This document shows positions 40,131 through 52,215 of a DNA stretch of 64,000 nt, in pieces. The stretch's first letter is position 1; the number at the start of each line of letters is the position of its first letter. The DNA is from Todiramphus chloris collaris (taxonomy: Eukaryota; Chordata; Aves; Coraciiformes; Alcedinidae): the NCBI GenBank assembly GCA_025345505.1, contig JANVCC010000030.1:11153841-11217840 (forward strand). The letters are read 5' to 3'. The notes under the pieces were generated by a model. The model was not told the origin of the DNA. It did not search any database and saw only the letters and a program-made list of their open reading frames with translations. The position numbers and the translations under genes were made by a program.

Positions 40131-42110
40131 AGTCTTGCAGGAAATGTTGACATTTCTATTTTCATTCTGAAACTGGAATATTTGTTTTTCAAAAGAAAAA
40201 AGATATTTTCTTCAATAATTACTGCTTTGATCTAATACCACAAAATTTGACTTCTATTCTTCTAATAATGAAGTCTTCAGACTTTTAGTTTCTACAAAAA
40301 TGTCAGGGACCTTGATCATGTGTTTGTTTTCTTTAATTTTAGGAATAGGTTAGAGTTTTTATTAAGCTTCATGAATGCATGTTCTTTGTCTTTGACCATG
40401 TGTTTCATTTCATTGGTATTCCATTCATTTTTCCACATTTTTAATGAACATACTTCTTTACAGCCTTATTTTTACTGCAGGGTTGCAATAGGAGTTCAAT
40501 CTAATATGTCTAAACTAGTGCAGAAAAGCTTAGGTTTCTTTTAGTTCAGTTTGAGTGGTTCATTTTTTTCATTTTATGTTACATCATTAGAAACATTTTA
40601 ATAGGGAACAAGCTACTCTTCTTACTAAGAAAACAGAATATGCAAAATCTTTTGCGTTGATATAATTACCCTGGTTGAAAATCTGGATGCTGCTTTCTCA
40701 TGTAATCATCCTGTGTACATCAAAATCCTTTAAGAGAGCTATAGATTGCCTTGTTTGTCCTGACAGATGTATTTGCAAATATTTGGCACTGGAATAACAC
40801 ACCTTGAAAAGTCATTTTATCTGCTTGGCAGACAATTTTCCATTTAGGTGAATCTGAGTAGTCATACAAAAGCTGTTTTTTTCCATTTCAAACATATACG
40901 ACAATGGCCTTCTGGACCCTTTCCTAAGCTATGCAAGACCTATCTAAGCATTATATTCTGCCCTCAGTGTGTGGATTTATGCATAGAGGTAATATTCTAT
41001 TCTCAAAAGCAAAGCTTGAGGCAGTCCCTATTAACAATTACTCTCCAGTATTTGCTAAGGACCTTCGATGTGACTTGTTCTGTTAGAGCCGGGCTTTGGT
41101 GGTTACAGAGTTTGTCAATTGAAAACATAATGGAGAAGGTAAAGTGAAAACAATTGTTACCCTAATTGGTTTATGAACTAGATTCTAGTCTCAAACACCC
41201 TTGAACCCATTCAGTTTGCACACATATAATGAACATTTTGTAGGAAAAAATGGAGATGAGAGACAGAAAGAGGATAAACACAGACATGTATCCAATAAAC
41301 TAGAGGAGATTATTTCTCTGTCAGCTGAATATGGCTGCATCCCAAACTGAGTCTCTGCTTAATGTGATTCTCTGCATACTTCGATCAAACCACAGGAATG
41401 TACTAAAGAGAATACAACTCCTTCCCAGCACCCACTGATATTTTCATTGGCTTTGATCTCCAAGGCAGCTGTTACTTGAAAACTTTAAGAAACAGATATG
41501 TAATTAATAGCAGGGAGTCAAAATTGTGAAGCTCTTGAGATATAAGAAGGAATTTTTTATAAAAAAAGACACTATAATTTTATCTCTTAAAGGTAAACAC
41601 TAATATTTACTAATTTTATATAACATACCTAGCATGTTAGGTTCTTCTACCTGGGAATAAGGACAGCTAGGATAACTTCCAGTGGCACGACCAGCTGCTC
41701 ATTTTGAGTATTTGTGTACTTCAAGAACCTGAATTTCATTTTCAGGTTGTGGATGGATCTGAGTATCAGTAACTTCTCTTTGGAATTCTTTGACACATCA
41801 AGCTCTTGCAAAAGCTTTGAAATCTGCTCCTTTCACTGAGATTTCTGATCCATGTAGGATTTTAGGCAGGTGCATTCACCTCTATGGACCTCAGTTCCCA
41901 CATATAGAAATGGGGGTACATCCATATCCAACCATATTTCTGCATATTACTCTGAGACCTACTGATGGCAAGTGCTGTATGAGAACAGTAGTATTTTTAT
42001 CAGAATTTGTTTTGTGCAGTGCCTCCATTTGATAATCAAGCAGTTTGGTTTTAATTCAGAGTGATAAGAGATCTTAAATGAAATGGGGCAGTTGTGGATA
42101 TACAAGATTC

Positions 42111-42124
42111 TTTATATATATATA
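42111..42124 (+). repeat. Short (TA)n microsatellite
   Basis: About six TA dinucleotides in a row (TTTATATATATATAA). Confidence 0.8.
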
Positions 42125-43364
42125 ATTCTTTCCCATATGACTGCATACATTTCTTTTGGGTTTTATTGCATACAAAGTCTTCCTGAAAAGTTCAGAGTTC
42201 TCACCTACCTTAATTGTAAATTATTGGTCTGTGCAACACGTCAGACTGTGTGCTGCCTTAAGAATATCATTGGGTGCTTCTCAGAATTCTGGTTTTAGTC
42301 ACTTCATATTGATATTATCTTTAATATTTTTAAAGATGCAGATTACCCAAAAAACCCCAGAGATTAAAGTACCTAAAGAAAAATTATATTCCGTGTCTCC
42401 AGTAGGCAATAAGCTCAGTCAAATTCTAGCTCTAAGTCAGGTAAGATTTACTCCATCCCTCTTCATGATCAGTGGAGAGGGAATTTTTTACTATCATTAG
42501 GTTTGAGGAGCTGGGCTTCTGTTAAGAGTTTGCTCATGAGCAAGAGAAAGCTGAGCTATTGTTGTTTGCATCTTTGCCTGCTTTTCACAGCTGGGGAGCC
42601 AGCAGTAACAAGACTGTTCTGGAGATAAATAGTGCCCTGGTGACATGAGCTGGAACAAGAATAGCAGCAGTAGCATTGCAGGTAACCCTTGTCAGCCTCA
42701 GGTTTTGCTGATCAATCAGCAGAGCCTTGGAGAGCAGGCAGCCAGCAGAGTATCTGGCTCTTTATCCCTCTGTGATGATTTCTCTCCCTCCTTGTCTTTG
42801 GCATGTTTTAGTTTGGATCTTGTTAGAAATGTGATTCAAAGCATTATGCATTAGTACTCAGGCATAGAAACATGTGCAATTAATAGTAGATTTATAAATG
42901 TCACTGGCTGATATCTTCATTATTGCAGCACACAAAAGGCTTGTTCTGAACTCTGGACTCCTTAAGGCACAAAATCAATGAGTAAAATTGTTTAAAAAAT
43001 ACATGTCTATAGAGCTTTAGTTCCTTGTGCTTTTCTCTGGAGTAAAATGCATTAGTTCCCTGGAGAACTGTGGGAAATTACAACTGCTGTTCTAATTTTC
43101 TCAATAGAAGAAAATTTAAAAGCCCTCAGCAAGCACTCAGGAAATGGCACTTTGCATCTGATGCTTGATCATGATAAAAATATTTATTCAATTGAAGAAT
43201 AACTATAAGAGAACATTGTAAGAGCTTATATTTAGATTTTTCCACCCAAACTTATGTCAGACATAAGCCTGTCAATCACCTGAAATGCACATTCCATAAA
43301 CCTTTCCAAAACTACAGTGAAACTTCTTTGAGAAACAGGAAAGTACTGTGTTGGATTTTTTTAA

Positions 43365-43378
43365 TTTTTTTTTTTTTT
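43365..43378 (+). repeat. 14-T homopolymer
   Basis: Uninterrupted T run, preceded by a second T run (TTTTTTTAA) just upstream. Confidence 0.9.
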
Positions 43379-44798
43379 ATGGTAGTTGTTTCCATTGTGA
43401 TATTTGAAAGTTCAGATGTGACATGAATGGTTTGTGAAGATGAACTGGCCAGTGACTCACAAATGTCTCCCAGATTTGCTGTTCCAGGAAACAGGAGGCA
43501 AAGGAAAGCTGCAGTCTGTCAAGAGTTGATCTCTTTGATGTGCTGCTTGGTAAAATCTCCAGGCACCATGCCCTGCTCTAACCTGTTTCTTATTATTGTA
43601 GTCAAAACTATTTTTGAGTCCATCAGCAATCATGTAATATGCTTTCTCTTTCCTACAAATCTAATTAAAATAATACTGGTACAGAATCTATAGTTACACA
43701 AAAAAGGTTTGCCCTGGCTGAAATAGGGGTAACATGGAGGCCACAGTGTGATAAATTGTATTCCTACTTTGCCACCTAATACCATACTTCTGAGATTATC
43801 TTTTCTCAAATGTTTATTTTGCTCTAAGGCGCATGCCTCAAATTCAGAGATGAGCCAAAATAACTGCTGTCTGAAAAAATTCTAGATGATGCAGATATGC
43901 ACTGAAACTGGATTTTAGAGAGAACATTCAGGTGATACAGAAAGGAACATCAAATTATATGTCATTAGGCACAGGTACAGTTTCCTGTAAATGTTTTGAA
44001 AAATATAATTGTGGACTAATGCATTGGGCTACATTCACTGCTGCCTTAAGTGTTGTGACTTCAGTAGTGTTTGCTAGCATGAGCTTCTGACCTTCCTATG
44101 TCGATATTATCAGAAAACTTGTAGAGAGCAACTGGCTTATGGAAATCATGGAGATTTCAGCAAAAACCAAAACATTGCAAAATACATCGATGGGATGGTG
44201 ACAAGAAAATGCAGAGGCCATTCCTCAACAATACACCCCTGTTCAACATGTCACTTAAACATATGCTTGGTCCAGAGGCTCACAGATTACATTGTCATAT
44301 ATCCTCACTGTGCCTGACTTTTTTTGGTTTTTTGTTTATATGTGATGTAATCTGTAGGTCCTGTTGTTACATCTGACTGAGAGAGGCAGTAGAAGAGGGT
44401 GCCAGCCAGGAGCGAACTTCCCATGCTCAGGCATTGTGAAGGGCACACCTACGCCACACAATGCAATTGAGAGCGGTGTAACTTCTTTAGTGCAATGTTC
44501 CTGAACTAATGAGTCCGACTGTGAAGCTGGTGTTACTGCATCAGCTTTGGCACCACACCAAAGCAGCTACGTTGCTGTCAAGACCTCAGTGCTGTGCATG
44601 CTGTCTGAACGTCCTAGTGCTGGTCAGCAGCAGCAATGGGTTCTCCCCAGTGTGTGCCTACTGCCATAGAAAGCTGCCTGCAGAAGGCTGTGTAAAAGGC
44701 ATAACAAAGTTAAAAGATATATTGTAGATCACACTGTATATTGATGAGTAGATCCTGAATTCTGTCACAGGACAGAGAGCTCATCAAACTTTAGTTGA

Positions 44799-44827
44799 AC
44801 CCCCTATCAAGCCATAAAGCAGGGGGT
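44799..44827. other. Short hairpin-capable inverted repeat
   Basis: ACCCCCT at 44799-44805 and AGGGGGT at 44821-44827 form a perfect 7-bp GC-rich stem with a 15-base loop. There is no T-run after it and no gene nearby, so a terminator or RNA-gene role is not supported. Confidence 0.4.
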
Positions 44828-45559
44828 CCTGAGGGGACTGGGTGAAGTGGACCAACCACAGGCATCACCCAGTGTGACCACGTACTGGGAGAAACTTCAC
44901 AGTCCAGCAGCATCATTGCAGCTGCCTCCAGCTCTGTGTAAGCTGTCAGGGCTTGCAATGCCATGGGCTGGGATTTCTGTGCTGCATCACTTAGAGGTGG
45001 TTCATTTTTCTCCCCTGTGGTTTGGCACAAACAAATAATAGCTGGAACTAAAATGGTTAGCATAGGTTTATTAACTTTGAGGGAAACAAATCATAAAAGG
45101 GTAAATTGAAATGAACTGGGTTGAACACAGGGTAAATCAATAGGATTATATAAGGGTCAGGAAAACAGAGGACTTTCTTCTGTTCTGTGACCTTTTGTGA
45201 GGACAAGCTTGAGGAAACATGAGACAGAAAAGATTCTAAGCTCTAGCTAAATAGCAATAACCAGATGTTTTTAGAGGGTGCTGTGATTTTGCTACATGAT
45301 GTGTCTGTGTCTAAATCCAAAGAAGGACTTAGACTAACACCAGAAAGGTGCAGGTGGCTATGGGCTCTGCTTCCAAAAGCTCAATGGCATCTCATTTGCT
45401 CTGGCTGGAACGCAGAAGGAAAATTTCTTCTAAGATAACTGATCTAAGAATAACTTCCTCAAAGGGACTTTCAGGCTTCTTTTGTACATAAATGTTAACC
45501 AGAAGTAATTCTATGACTACTCAGATGAACTTTGTTATTAGGAATTTGCAGAAAGTTCT

Positions 45560-45720
45560 TGATAATTTCAGTTCACCATCCAGGACAGTTTATGCTACGG
45601 GCGCATAGTGGATTATAATCGTGCCTATGGCTGCAAGCATGCACCAGCTATTGCTGCAGGCAGAAGTTGCTACTGTATCTATTACTACAAACTGATTGAA
45701 ATAATTTATAATCTGTGCAG
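45560..45720. promoter_or_regulatory. Candidate element with palindromic GATTATAATC site
   Basis: GATTATAATC at 45611-45620 is a perfect 10-bp palindrome. With the preceding G it provides GGATTA, the core of OTX/PITX/GSC-type (K50) homeodomain sites. It sits in a short stretch that keeps several CpGs (ACGGGCGCAT, AATCGTGCC), unusual in this CpG-poor desert. There is no ORF or repeat. Function is inferred. Confidence 0.2.
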
Positions 45721-46540
45721 TAAATCATACTCATTTTCATAAATATATCTGTGCATATACACACCAAAATTGCAGTTGTCTCCATTCCTGGAATATGATT
45801 CAATTGATCTGATACCTTTTAATGAAAGTCAAACAGTTTGCTTCCTAAAACTAAAAGTGAGTCAAGAGTAACATCAAGATCCAGTCTGATAAATGGGAGA
45901 ATGCTGGGTTAGAATAAGGTGACTAATTGAATAGTAGAAATCACTTGTAGCTCCTGGGAAAATGCAGTCACTAATAACCTAGACAAAGAAGTAACTCACA
46001 GGTTACTGAAACATTTTGCCTGTGGTTTGGATGTGCTCTGGGTGAGTTCTGGAAAAAATGATAGAAAGCAACTGGGAAACAATCTGTTTCTTGGAGGTCT
46101 TAAAAACGATGAAATGCAACAAAAATTGGATTTGACTTGGAAAAATGCCAGCTAATCTATCTCAAGAAAAATAATTCAAGTTGTACATTCTTACTGTGAT
46201 GGACAAATATGGAAAGCAGTAATGTTAAGGGCTGAGAAATTGTTGGTGTGCCTGGGCTCACACAAGATGAATTGTTCACCTCCATACAACTCTGGTGGAA
46301 GAATATTCGCATTTCTAGGTAGCTCATTACAACAAACAAACTGAAGGTCATTTGGTGTACAGCTGAAATAAATACTGAGGGATGTCTGAATAGATAAAAG
46401 AGGGAAGATTGGAGTGGATCGATATTTATAGCCTGGTGAAAGGTTAAGTGTTTGAGAATCAAAGAACTTCCAACAATCTACAAATGGGATAAACAGCAAG
46501 AAGGAAGAGGAATTATTTAGGATGTTCTGAGGTGGGCGGG

Positions 46541-46557
46541 AGGAAGGAAGGAAGGAA
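46541..46557 (+). repeat. Short (AGGA)n microsatellite
   Basis: Four tandem AGGA units followed by A, after GGTGGGCGGG. Confidence 0.85.
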
Positions 46558-47189
46558 ATTTTAGGCTGAATACTAAGATAAAAACTCTGATACAGAAATG
46601 AACTATACAGTGTAACATTTTCCCAGGGAACTATTTAAACCTCATTATTTGAAGACTCGGACAAAGCCTTGACTAAATATATTTCAGTGAATAATTTATT
46701 TCCATTATCATCAGGACATGACCTTCTCCCACACTCCCATTAACTTCAGTGCATTTTGTATGTGCCTTAGGAAGCAGCAGCAGGGACGGGGCTGCCTGTT
46801 AGCACTTGGCTGGGGTACAGCAAACTCCAGACAAATGCAGTTCAGACCCATGACAGCACCTGGGACCAGTTTGACCTCCAAGAGGAGTCTATATAGATCT
46901 ACATTGAGTGAGTATCCCTGAAAGACTTTTTAACTTGTAAGTCAGGTTGTGTTAGAATAGAAACTACAGTGATTAATTTCTTTCTCTATAACCAAGGCTG
47001 AAGTGAACACAAATTTTAAAAAAGTCTGTCTTTTCTCTCTGAATTTTCAGATTGTGTCTTCCAGATTTACTTTTTGGCAGCTGAATGACTTTCTGTTCTG
47101 GTCCTTATGTATTTTCTTCATGGGAGCACTGTCTCACTCTCTTCCTCTCTTTGCTTGGGCTACAGGCAAAGCTTCTTATGCCATATTGA

Positions 47190-47660
47190 GCCAGTAGGAC
47201 CGTCTTCACCAAACAGGCTCAGCTGCTTCCATGGGAAGGAGCAGTGTCCCCGTGGGTTAGATGGGTCCATCAAACTCAGACGCATTTTTAAGGCATATTC
47301 GCAGACTGAGATCAACCAAACGAAACGTTCGTTGTCCATTGCAACCTCCCATAGTACTCATCGCCCACCTCTGGTTCAGACAAAATTAAAAGCCTCTGGA
47401 CTGTTTGGTAGCATAAGTTAAAGTAGTCATGACCTCAAATCATAGCTGATCCAGATGAATAATACTAAAAGCTACGGCTGTACCTGGCACTGACAACTTC
47501 ATTGGAAGTCACAGTTAAGTGACGAATCAAAGTTCAATTTCCCACGGGAACCTTTGCAACCCAGGAAGATACTGGTGTGAGAGAAGTTTTTGCTGATGCT
47601 ACCACGGTGTGTTCATATGATGCCAAGACTAAGTTATACGTTTACATTCACATAGTTATT
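47190..47660. other. CpG-retaining unique segment, unknown role
   Basis: The segment carries about ten scattered CpGs in an otherwise CpG-depleted desert, including a 6-bp inverted repeat AACGAA-ACG-TTCGTT at 47319-47333. An open frame of 104 codons (47107-47421, plus strand) covers its left part but resembles no known protein and lacks splice or promoter context. It may be a constrained regulatory element or the eroded remains of an old insertion. No element family was recognised. Confidence 0.25.
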
Positions 47661-47909
47661 AAACTCAGTAAATGAAAGTTTATGCAGTTATATCCCAGAT
47701 TATTTGGGGTGAACTAACATGAAGCAGCACAAAAGTACATCACTGTTCTGTTGGGTTTGTGTTCCAGGACAGATTAAAAGACAGACCACTGTCACTGTAG
47801 GGATCCTTTTTGTTTTCTCATGTGTTTTGCCCTGTAGAGAAGTCCTCTGACGTGTTTTGTTGTTGGTTGGTTGTTTTTTTTAATGTCAGTATGGGAGTAC
47901 AGTGTGTGC

Positions 47910-48090
47910 CTCGGCGCAAATAATGACTCTAAGATGATTATCATGTTATTATTAAACTACGGGATAATCGCTATCCTGTGAAGTGTCAGTGTGTGCATTT
48001 CATCAGCCCCCGTGTGACTGCACTGAATTCCCAGTAGCTTTGATCTAAGGAGAATATTTTTCATGGTCAGCTGCTGGATGTGACCCCTTC
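47910..48090. promoter_or_regulatory. Candidate conserved non-coding element with GGATA-n5-TATCC palindrome
   Basis: GGATA-ATCGC-TATCC at 47962-47976 is a perfect 5-bp inverted repeat containing GATAATC. Just upstream are AAATAATGACTC (AP-1-like TGACTC), GATGATTATC and TTATTATTAAAC. The density of homeodomain-like and GATA-like cores and the retained CpGs suggest constraint. No gene or repeat is present. Confidence 0.25.
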
Positions 48091-48579
48091 AGAACCGCAG
48101 ATGGTTTAAAGAAAACAAAGGTGGATAAACACTACTAAGTAAACCCCCAAAAAAACTTTTTTGTACTATTTGAGGTAAGCCTAACCTGACTTTTCAGATG
48201 GTGACATACTGCTGGGACTGGCAATAGTGAACAAGCTGAGGCATAACTATGTGTGAACTTAAGAAATACAGTTAATTCTGCTTTTCAGACTCGCTGATGG
48301 GCTGCATGCAAGGCAGCTCATGACAAAACAGACCTGCACCATATGCTACAACTTCCTTTGCATTGGCCAAAGTGCAAAGCCTGAGCTTGTGCCAGGACCT
48401 TAGGTACGCACCCTTCTGGAGTTTAGTTGGCTGAGTTAAGAGGTTTAGTGGGCTGAGCTCAAGATCAGTTCCTTCGCTGACAAGAACTACTGTGGAGAAA
48501 AACTAGAAGCAAGGGCCTGCCCCTCCTTTCCTTTGGAAGTTACTTTTAAGCTGAGGGTTCACTATTGCATTCCCCATGT

Positions 48580-48955
48580 TACTTTGCAGCCATGTTGCAG
48601 CTCTGTCTGTGCCAAGCTCTGACCTCCAAACTTGGACCTGGAGCCAGACCCACTGGCTGGGCTCCAGGATTGGAGCTGCCTCATCACTGAGGACTCACTG
48701 GATGATCACTGGACTGTCTGACCCTGATCACTGTCCTCAGTCCCAATCCTGACCCTGACTTGCTACTCACCATCCCAGCTCCTTGGTGGGGTCACTGCTC
48801 CCACCAGCTTCCTTGTGGTGTTCACCACCCAGCTCACCTTTCCTTTCAATTGCAGGTGGCCCTTGCTGCTCTCTGATAGTTTGTCACTTCATGGATTTCA
48901 TGTACCTGAATGAGTGAGTTCATCCTGCTTGTTCTGGGTATTTAAAATAAAATAT
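48580..48955 (+). other. GC-richer segment with internal near-repeats, possibly a decayed LTR
   Basis: This stretch is clearly richer in GC and in short CCTGA/TCACTG words than its surroundings. GACCCTGA occurs at 48720-48727 and 48751-48758, and TGATCACTG occurs twice. An AATAAA-type signal in TTTAAAATAAAATATG lies near 48940-48955. Such pyrimidine/GC-rich strings followed by AATAAA resemble avian ERV LTRs, but neither TG...CA ends nor a target-site duplication could be defined, and no internal retroviral sequence is nearby. Confidence 0.2.
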
Positions 48956-51864
48956 GTGGACTTCCATGATAATTGCGTTCCAAGGTCCAGCATGTTGCAC
49001 AGTCAACAAGTGAAGTCAAATTTTTAAGAAAGGGTGCATATTTTGCCCTAACTGATGAGCAGGACTGAAGGTAGACAGAGATACCCTGTGAAGCAGTATG
49101 TTCAAACTACAGTTCACCTGCTGACAGCCTTCAATTTCTACCATCCTGCTGCTGTGTCTTCAGCTCTGAGAGCCACTGTGCAAAATAAGAGAACAGTGGC
49201 TTTCTCCACTGCAAAATTCACTTGTTTTTTTGTGTTTTGCCAGGGAGCCAGAATTTAATCACTAAGATGTGTCATGCTGCTAAGCTGCATGACAGCTTGA
49301 TGCTCCAAAGGATGCTCCCCACTGAAAATGTAAACTATTTATGCTGTATATTTTTCTACCTAAGAAAACTACAGATTTTCGTTAGTAATGGCTTTCCTTT
49401 TTTCCAGCTAAATTACAATAAAGTGTCTGCATTTCCATTCTGGTATCAGTGCAGCTAAACAGCTCTTATACTGTTATCCTACTTTACGGTATTTTTTTTC
49501 TTCTCTGTGATACAGTATGGAGGCAATAATATGTTTTCCCTGTGAAAAAAAAGGGATTTGTATATCACATTGGCCAAGCTGCTGCTTTCTCCTGCTCTTT
49601 CTGGCTTCTACCACAGCTCTTTAAAGAGACCAAATGACTGTGTCATCTCCCAGCTGCGTGAGATGCAATTTCTGAAGTAGAATACAGAAGATTATGACCC
49701 ATTTTAGGTACCAAGAGAAACCTACTACTGCTCAGAGTCTGCAGTTACAGTATCTTGGACTTCTCATTATAGCCCTTGTTATATTTTGATACCTCCGTTT
49801 GCCCCTACTGAAGATACTGTGTATCTTAATCTACTTTTTCTCTTAATTTCCCTGTTCTATATCCTCCTTTTACTTGTTGTTGGATTGAGGTTTTTTTGAC
49901 AGCACTTTGCAACAAATGATTTGTGAAAGATTCTAGATGGTTTCTGACCACCTGATACCGTAAATTTTTTTTCTGCTGCCCACCCCTGCTAACAAAGGCA
50001 CTGTTAGCTCTGGGTAGGAAAGACTTTTCCTCTTCTCTTAGCACCCCTTGTCAAAATGACCCTTGCAGTCTAGGGAGAAACACTTCTCACATTTTGAAAT
50101 TCACAAACCTCTTCTGGATTGCAGGACCTAAAATGTTGTTTGGATGGCATATGTTATTTGAATTCACGGATTTTGAAGAAAAACCTGCACCTTGTATTTT
50201 TCAGATGTACTTTGTGATCACTCCTAACATAAGGCAAACTTTTTCAGTTTTAGAGAAGTAAAGCACTAAATTTGCATTGTGAGATTAAAATCCAAGTTAG
50301 AGAAGTGAAAGATAAAAACTAATGGAACACTGCATTTAAGAACCTGACACTAATCTATTTCCATAGCTGGCACTTAAATTTCTCAGAGGCACATTCCGGC
50401 AGTGGGAGCCAACAACAATTCAACCACATCTGCTTGAAGTATTACTTTGCAGGAACAACCTTCTCCTGGGTTATTAACCTTCTGTTTAAACTTTTGATTC
50501 TATGTCTGCTATCTAGCATTAACCAAGCCTCACAGCATTTTTGAAAGTGCTACATCATTTCCTGCCAACTCCTCGATTTAAGGAAACATTGTATTGGAGC
50601 TTTGATTAACTCTCACTGACAGTGAAGATACAGATTAGAACTCGGCCAGACTGGATTGTGCTTATAAGCATTTTTTTTTTTTGACAGCTTTTTGTAGACA
50701 AGTATGTTGACATTTTGTACAGATGGAAAAATTCGGATTTCTTTCTCCCACTTACTGTTCTCCTACACATGTACACACAGTCCCTTGTGTATCTATTTGC
50801 CAGTTCGAGGAGGATCAGATCATCACAGTTACAAAAGGGAAGTTTTAAACATCAGTGTTTTAAATTTATATATTTAATTCCTCACTCACAATCAAAAGAG
50901 CAGAGTTACATCTGTAATTAGCTGTGACAGCAAACAATTCCATTTGCATATATAAGAACCTCATTTGTGCTACTAATTATCATCCTTTCTCAGGGCAGAA
51001 TTTGCAAAAGTATTTAGATGCCTAACCTATTTTTATGTTTTTTGAAACCTTCTTGGGCACGATTCTGTGATTCTAGCTGCCAATACCTTTAAAACCAGAA
51101 TTTGCTATCAGTGTCATAGAATGTGCTACAAAAGAGAGATGAATGGAATGTATACTTTTCATTTCGGTTTGTCTCTGCATTTGATTTGGCACATAATATT
51201 TGAGACTGTGTTTGGGTTTTTTTAAAGAGAGAAATTCTGGCTCTTGCTGTACTGTTGATGAGGTTTCCTTACCTTCTACTCTAAGTCTGAGATTGTTACC
51301 TGCACACACCCCTATCTTTCTTTCACAGAAATATTTTTTTTTCCACATTTCAAGCTACCTCCCCTTTTCTTGTTTCTGCTTTAGAGTTTCATTTATTTCA
51401 GCACTTCTGTTCCCTGTGATTATATATTTCAGTTTAACTGCCTCACTAAGAAATTAATCTAGAGAAAATCAACAGATGCGTATTACTCACATTTCAACAG
51501 CCCCAGCCAAACAGTGCCTGGACTTTGACACTTGACTGCACTGGTGTGTTGTGATTAATGCTTTTCTAATCATAAGCAGCAGTACAAGCACAGCAAGTTT
51601 AATGACCTATTTCTGACTCTTATGCTTGACCTGAAACCTGCTGAAGTCAATGGGAGTCTCCATCCGATATCCAACAGAGGAACTGAACTTCCCATTATGA
51701 ACAGTGGCAGTTGTTTCTTGTCACTTGTTCACTCAGACAAAAAGCAGTCTGGAACACCAGACAGCAGATATTACCTACAGACTTCTAAAGTTTTCTGACA
51801 GAAATTGGAGACCTTTAATAATACATTATAAACTTAAGGATAATTAAGAAGTTCAGAGCAGATA

Positions 51865-51905
51865 TCTCTCTTTTTTTTTTTTCCTCTTCTTTTTTTTTTC
51901 CCCCC
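51865..51905 (+). repeat. 41-nt pure polypyrimidine tract
   Basis: From 51865 to 51905 every base is C or T: TCTCTC, a 12-T run, CCTCTTC, a 10-T run and a C run. No AG-exon junction with a usable donor follows. Long pure pyrimidine tracts can form triplex (H-DNA) structures. Confidence 0.85.
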
Positions 51906-52084
51906 ATGGCTTGTTAATTTACTTGCAAATCAGTCCAGCTTTCTGGATTTCACACTGTGAGGAATCTACCAAATGTTTAAACAAACAAATGTCATGTACA
52001 TACATCAGTTCGGCATTTCCATTTCGCCTCTGCTTTTGGTTGTTGATTGGAAAAACAAACCTGACTATGGGAAGACTAACTAAT

Positions 52085-52215
52085 GCCTACACGTGAGGGT
52101 TTCTCTTAGGGCAGTTAGTTACTGTAATTAGTTTCTATTTGCAGATTTTTCAATCACTGTATTTCCAGACAATTCTTATTGAGATAAAATTTAACTGGAA
52201 ATTGCATCATATCAA
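52085..52215. promoter_or_regulatory. Candidate AT-rich conserved non-coding element
   Basis: The segment includes GTTAGTTACTGTAATTAG (a TAATTA homeodomain core), TATTTGCAG, CAATCACTG and TTCTTATTGAG. It has no open frame, repeat signature or long homopolymer. The call rests on motif composition alone. Confidence 0.15.

Larger units (their letters stand above)
40131..47189. other. Intergenic, no gene seen
   Basis: AT-rich unique DNA. The longest frame is 114 codons (42156-42500, plus) and overlaps a 71-codon frame in another phase; neither is recognised. Features listed separately are the T run at 43365, the hairpin at 44799, the GATTATAATC block and two microsatellites. Confidence 0.65.

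Noticed and set aside
44799-44827. GC-rich hairpin as a terminator or microRNA precursor
   Set aside because: The 7-bp stem is too short for a microRNA precursor, there is no T tract, and this is eukaryotic intergenic DNA.
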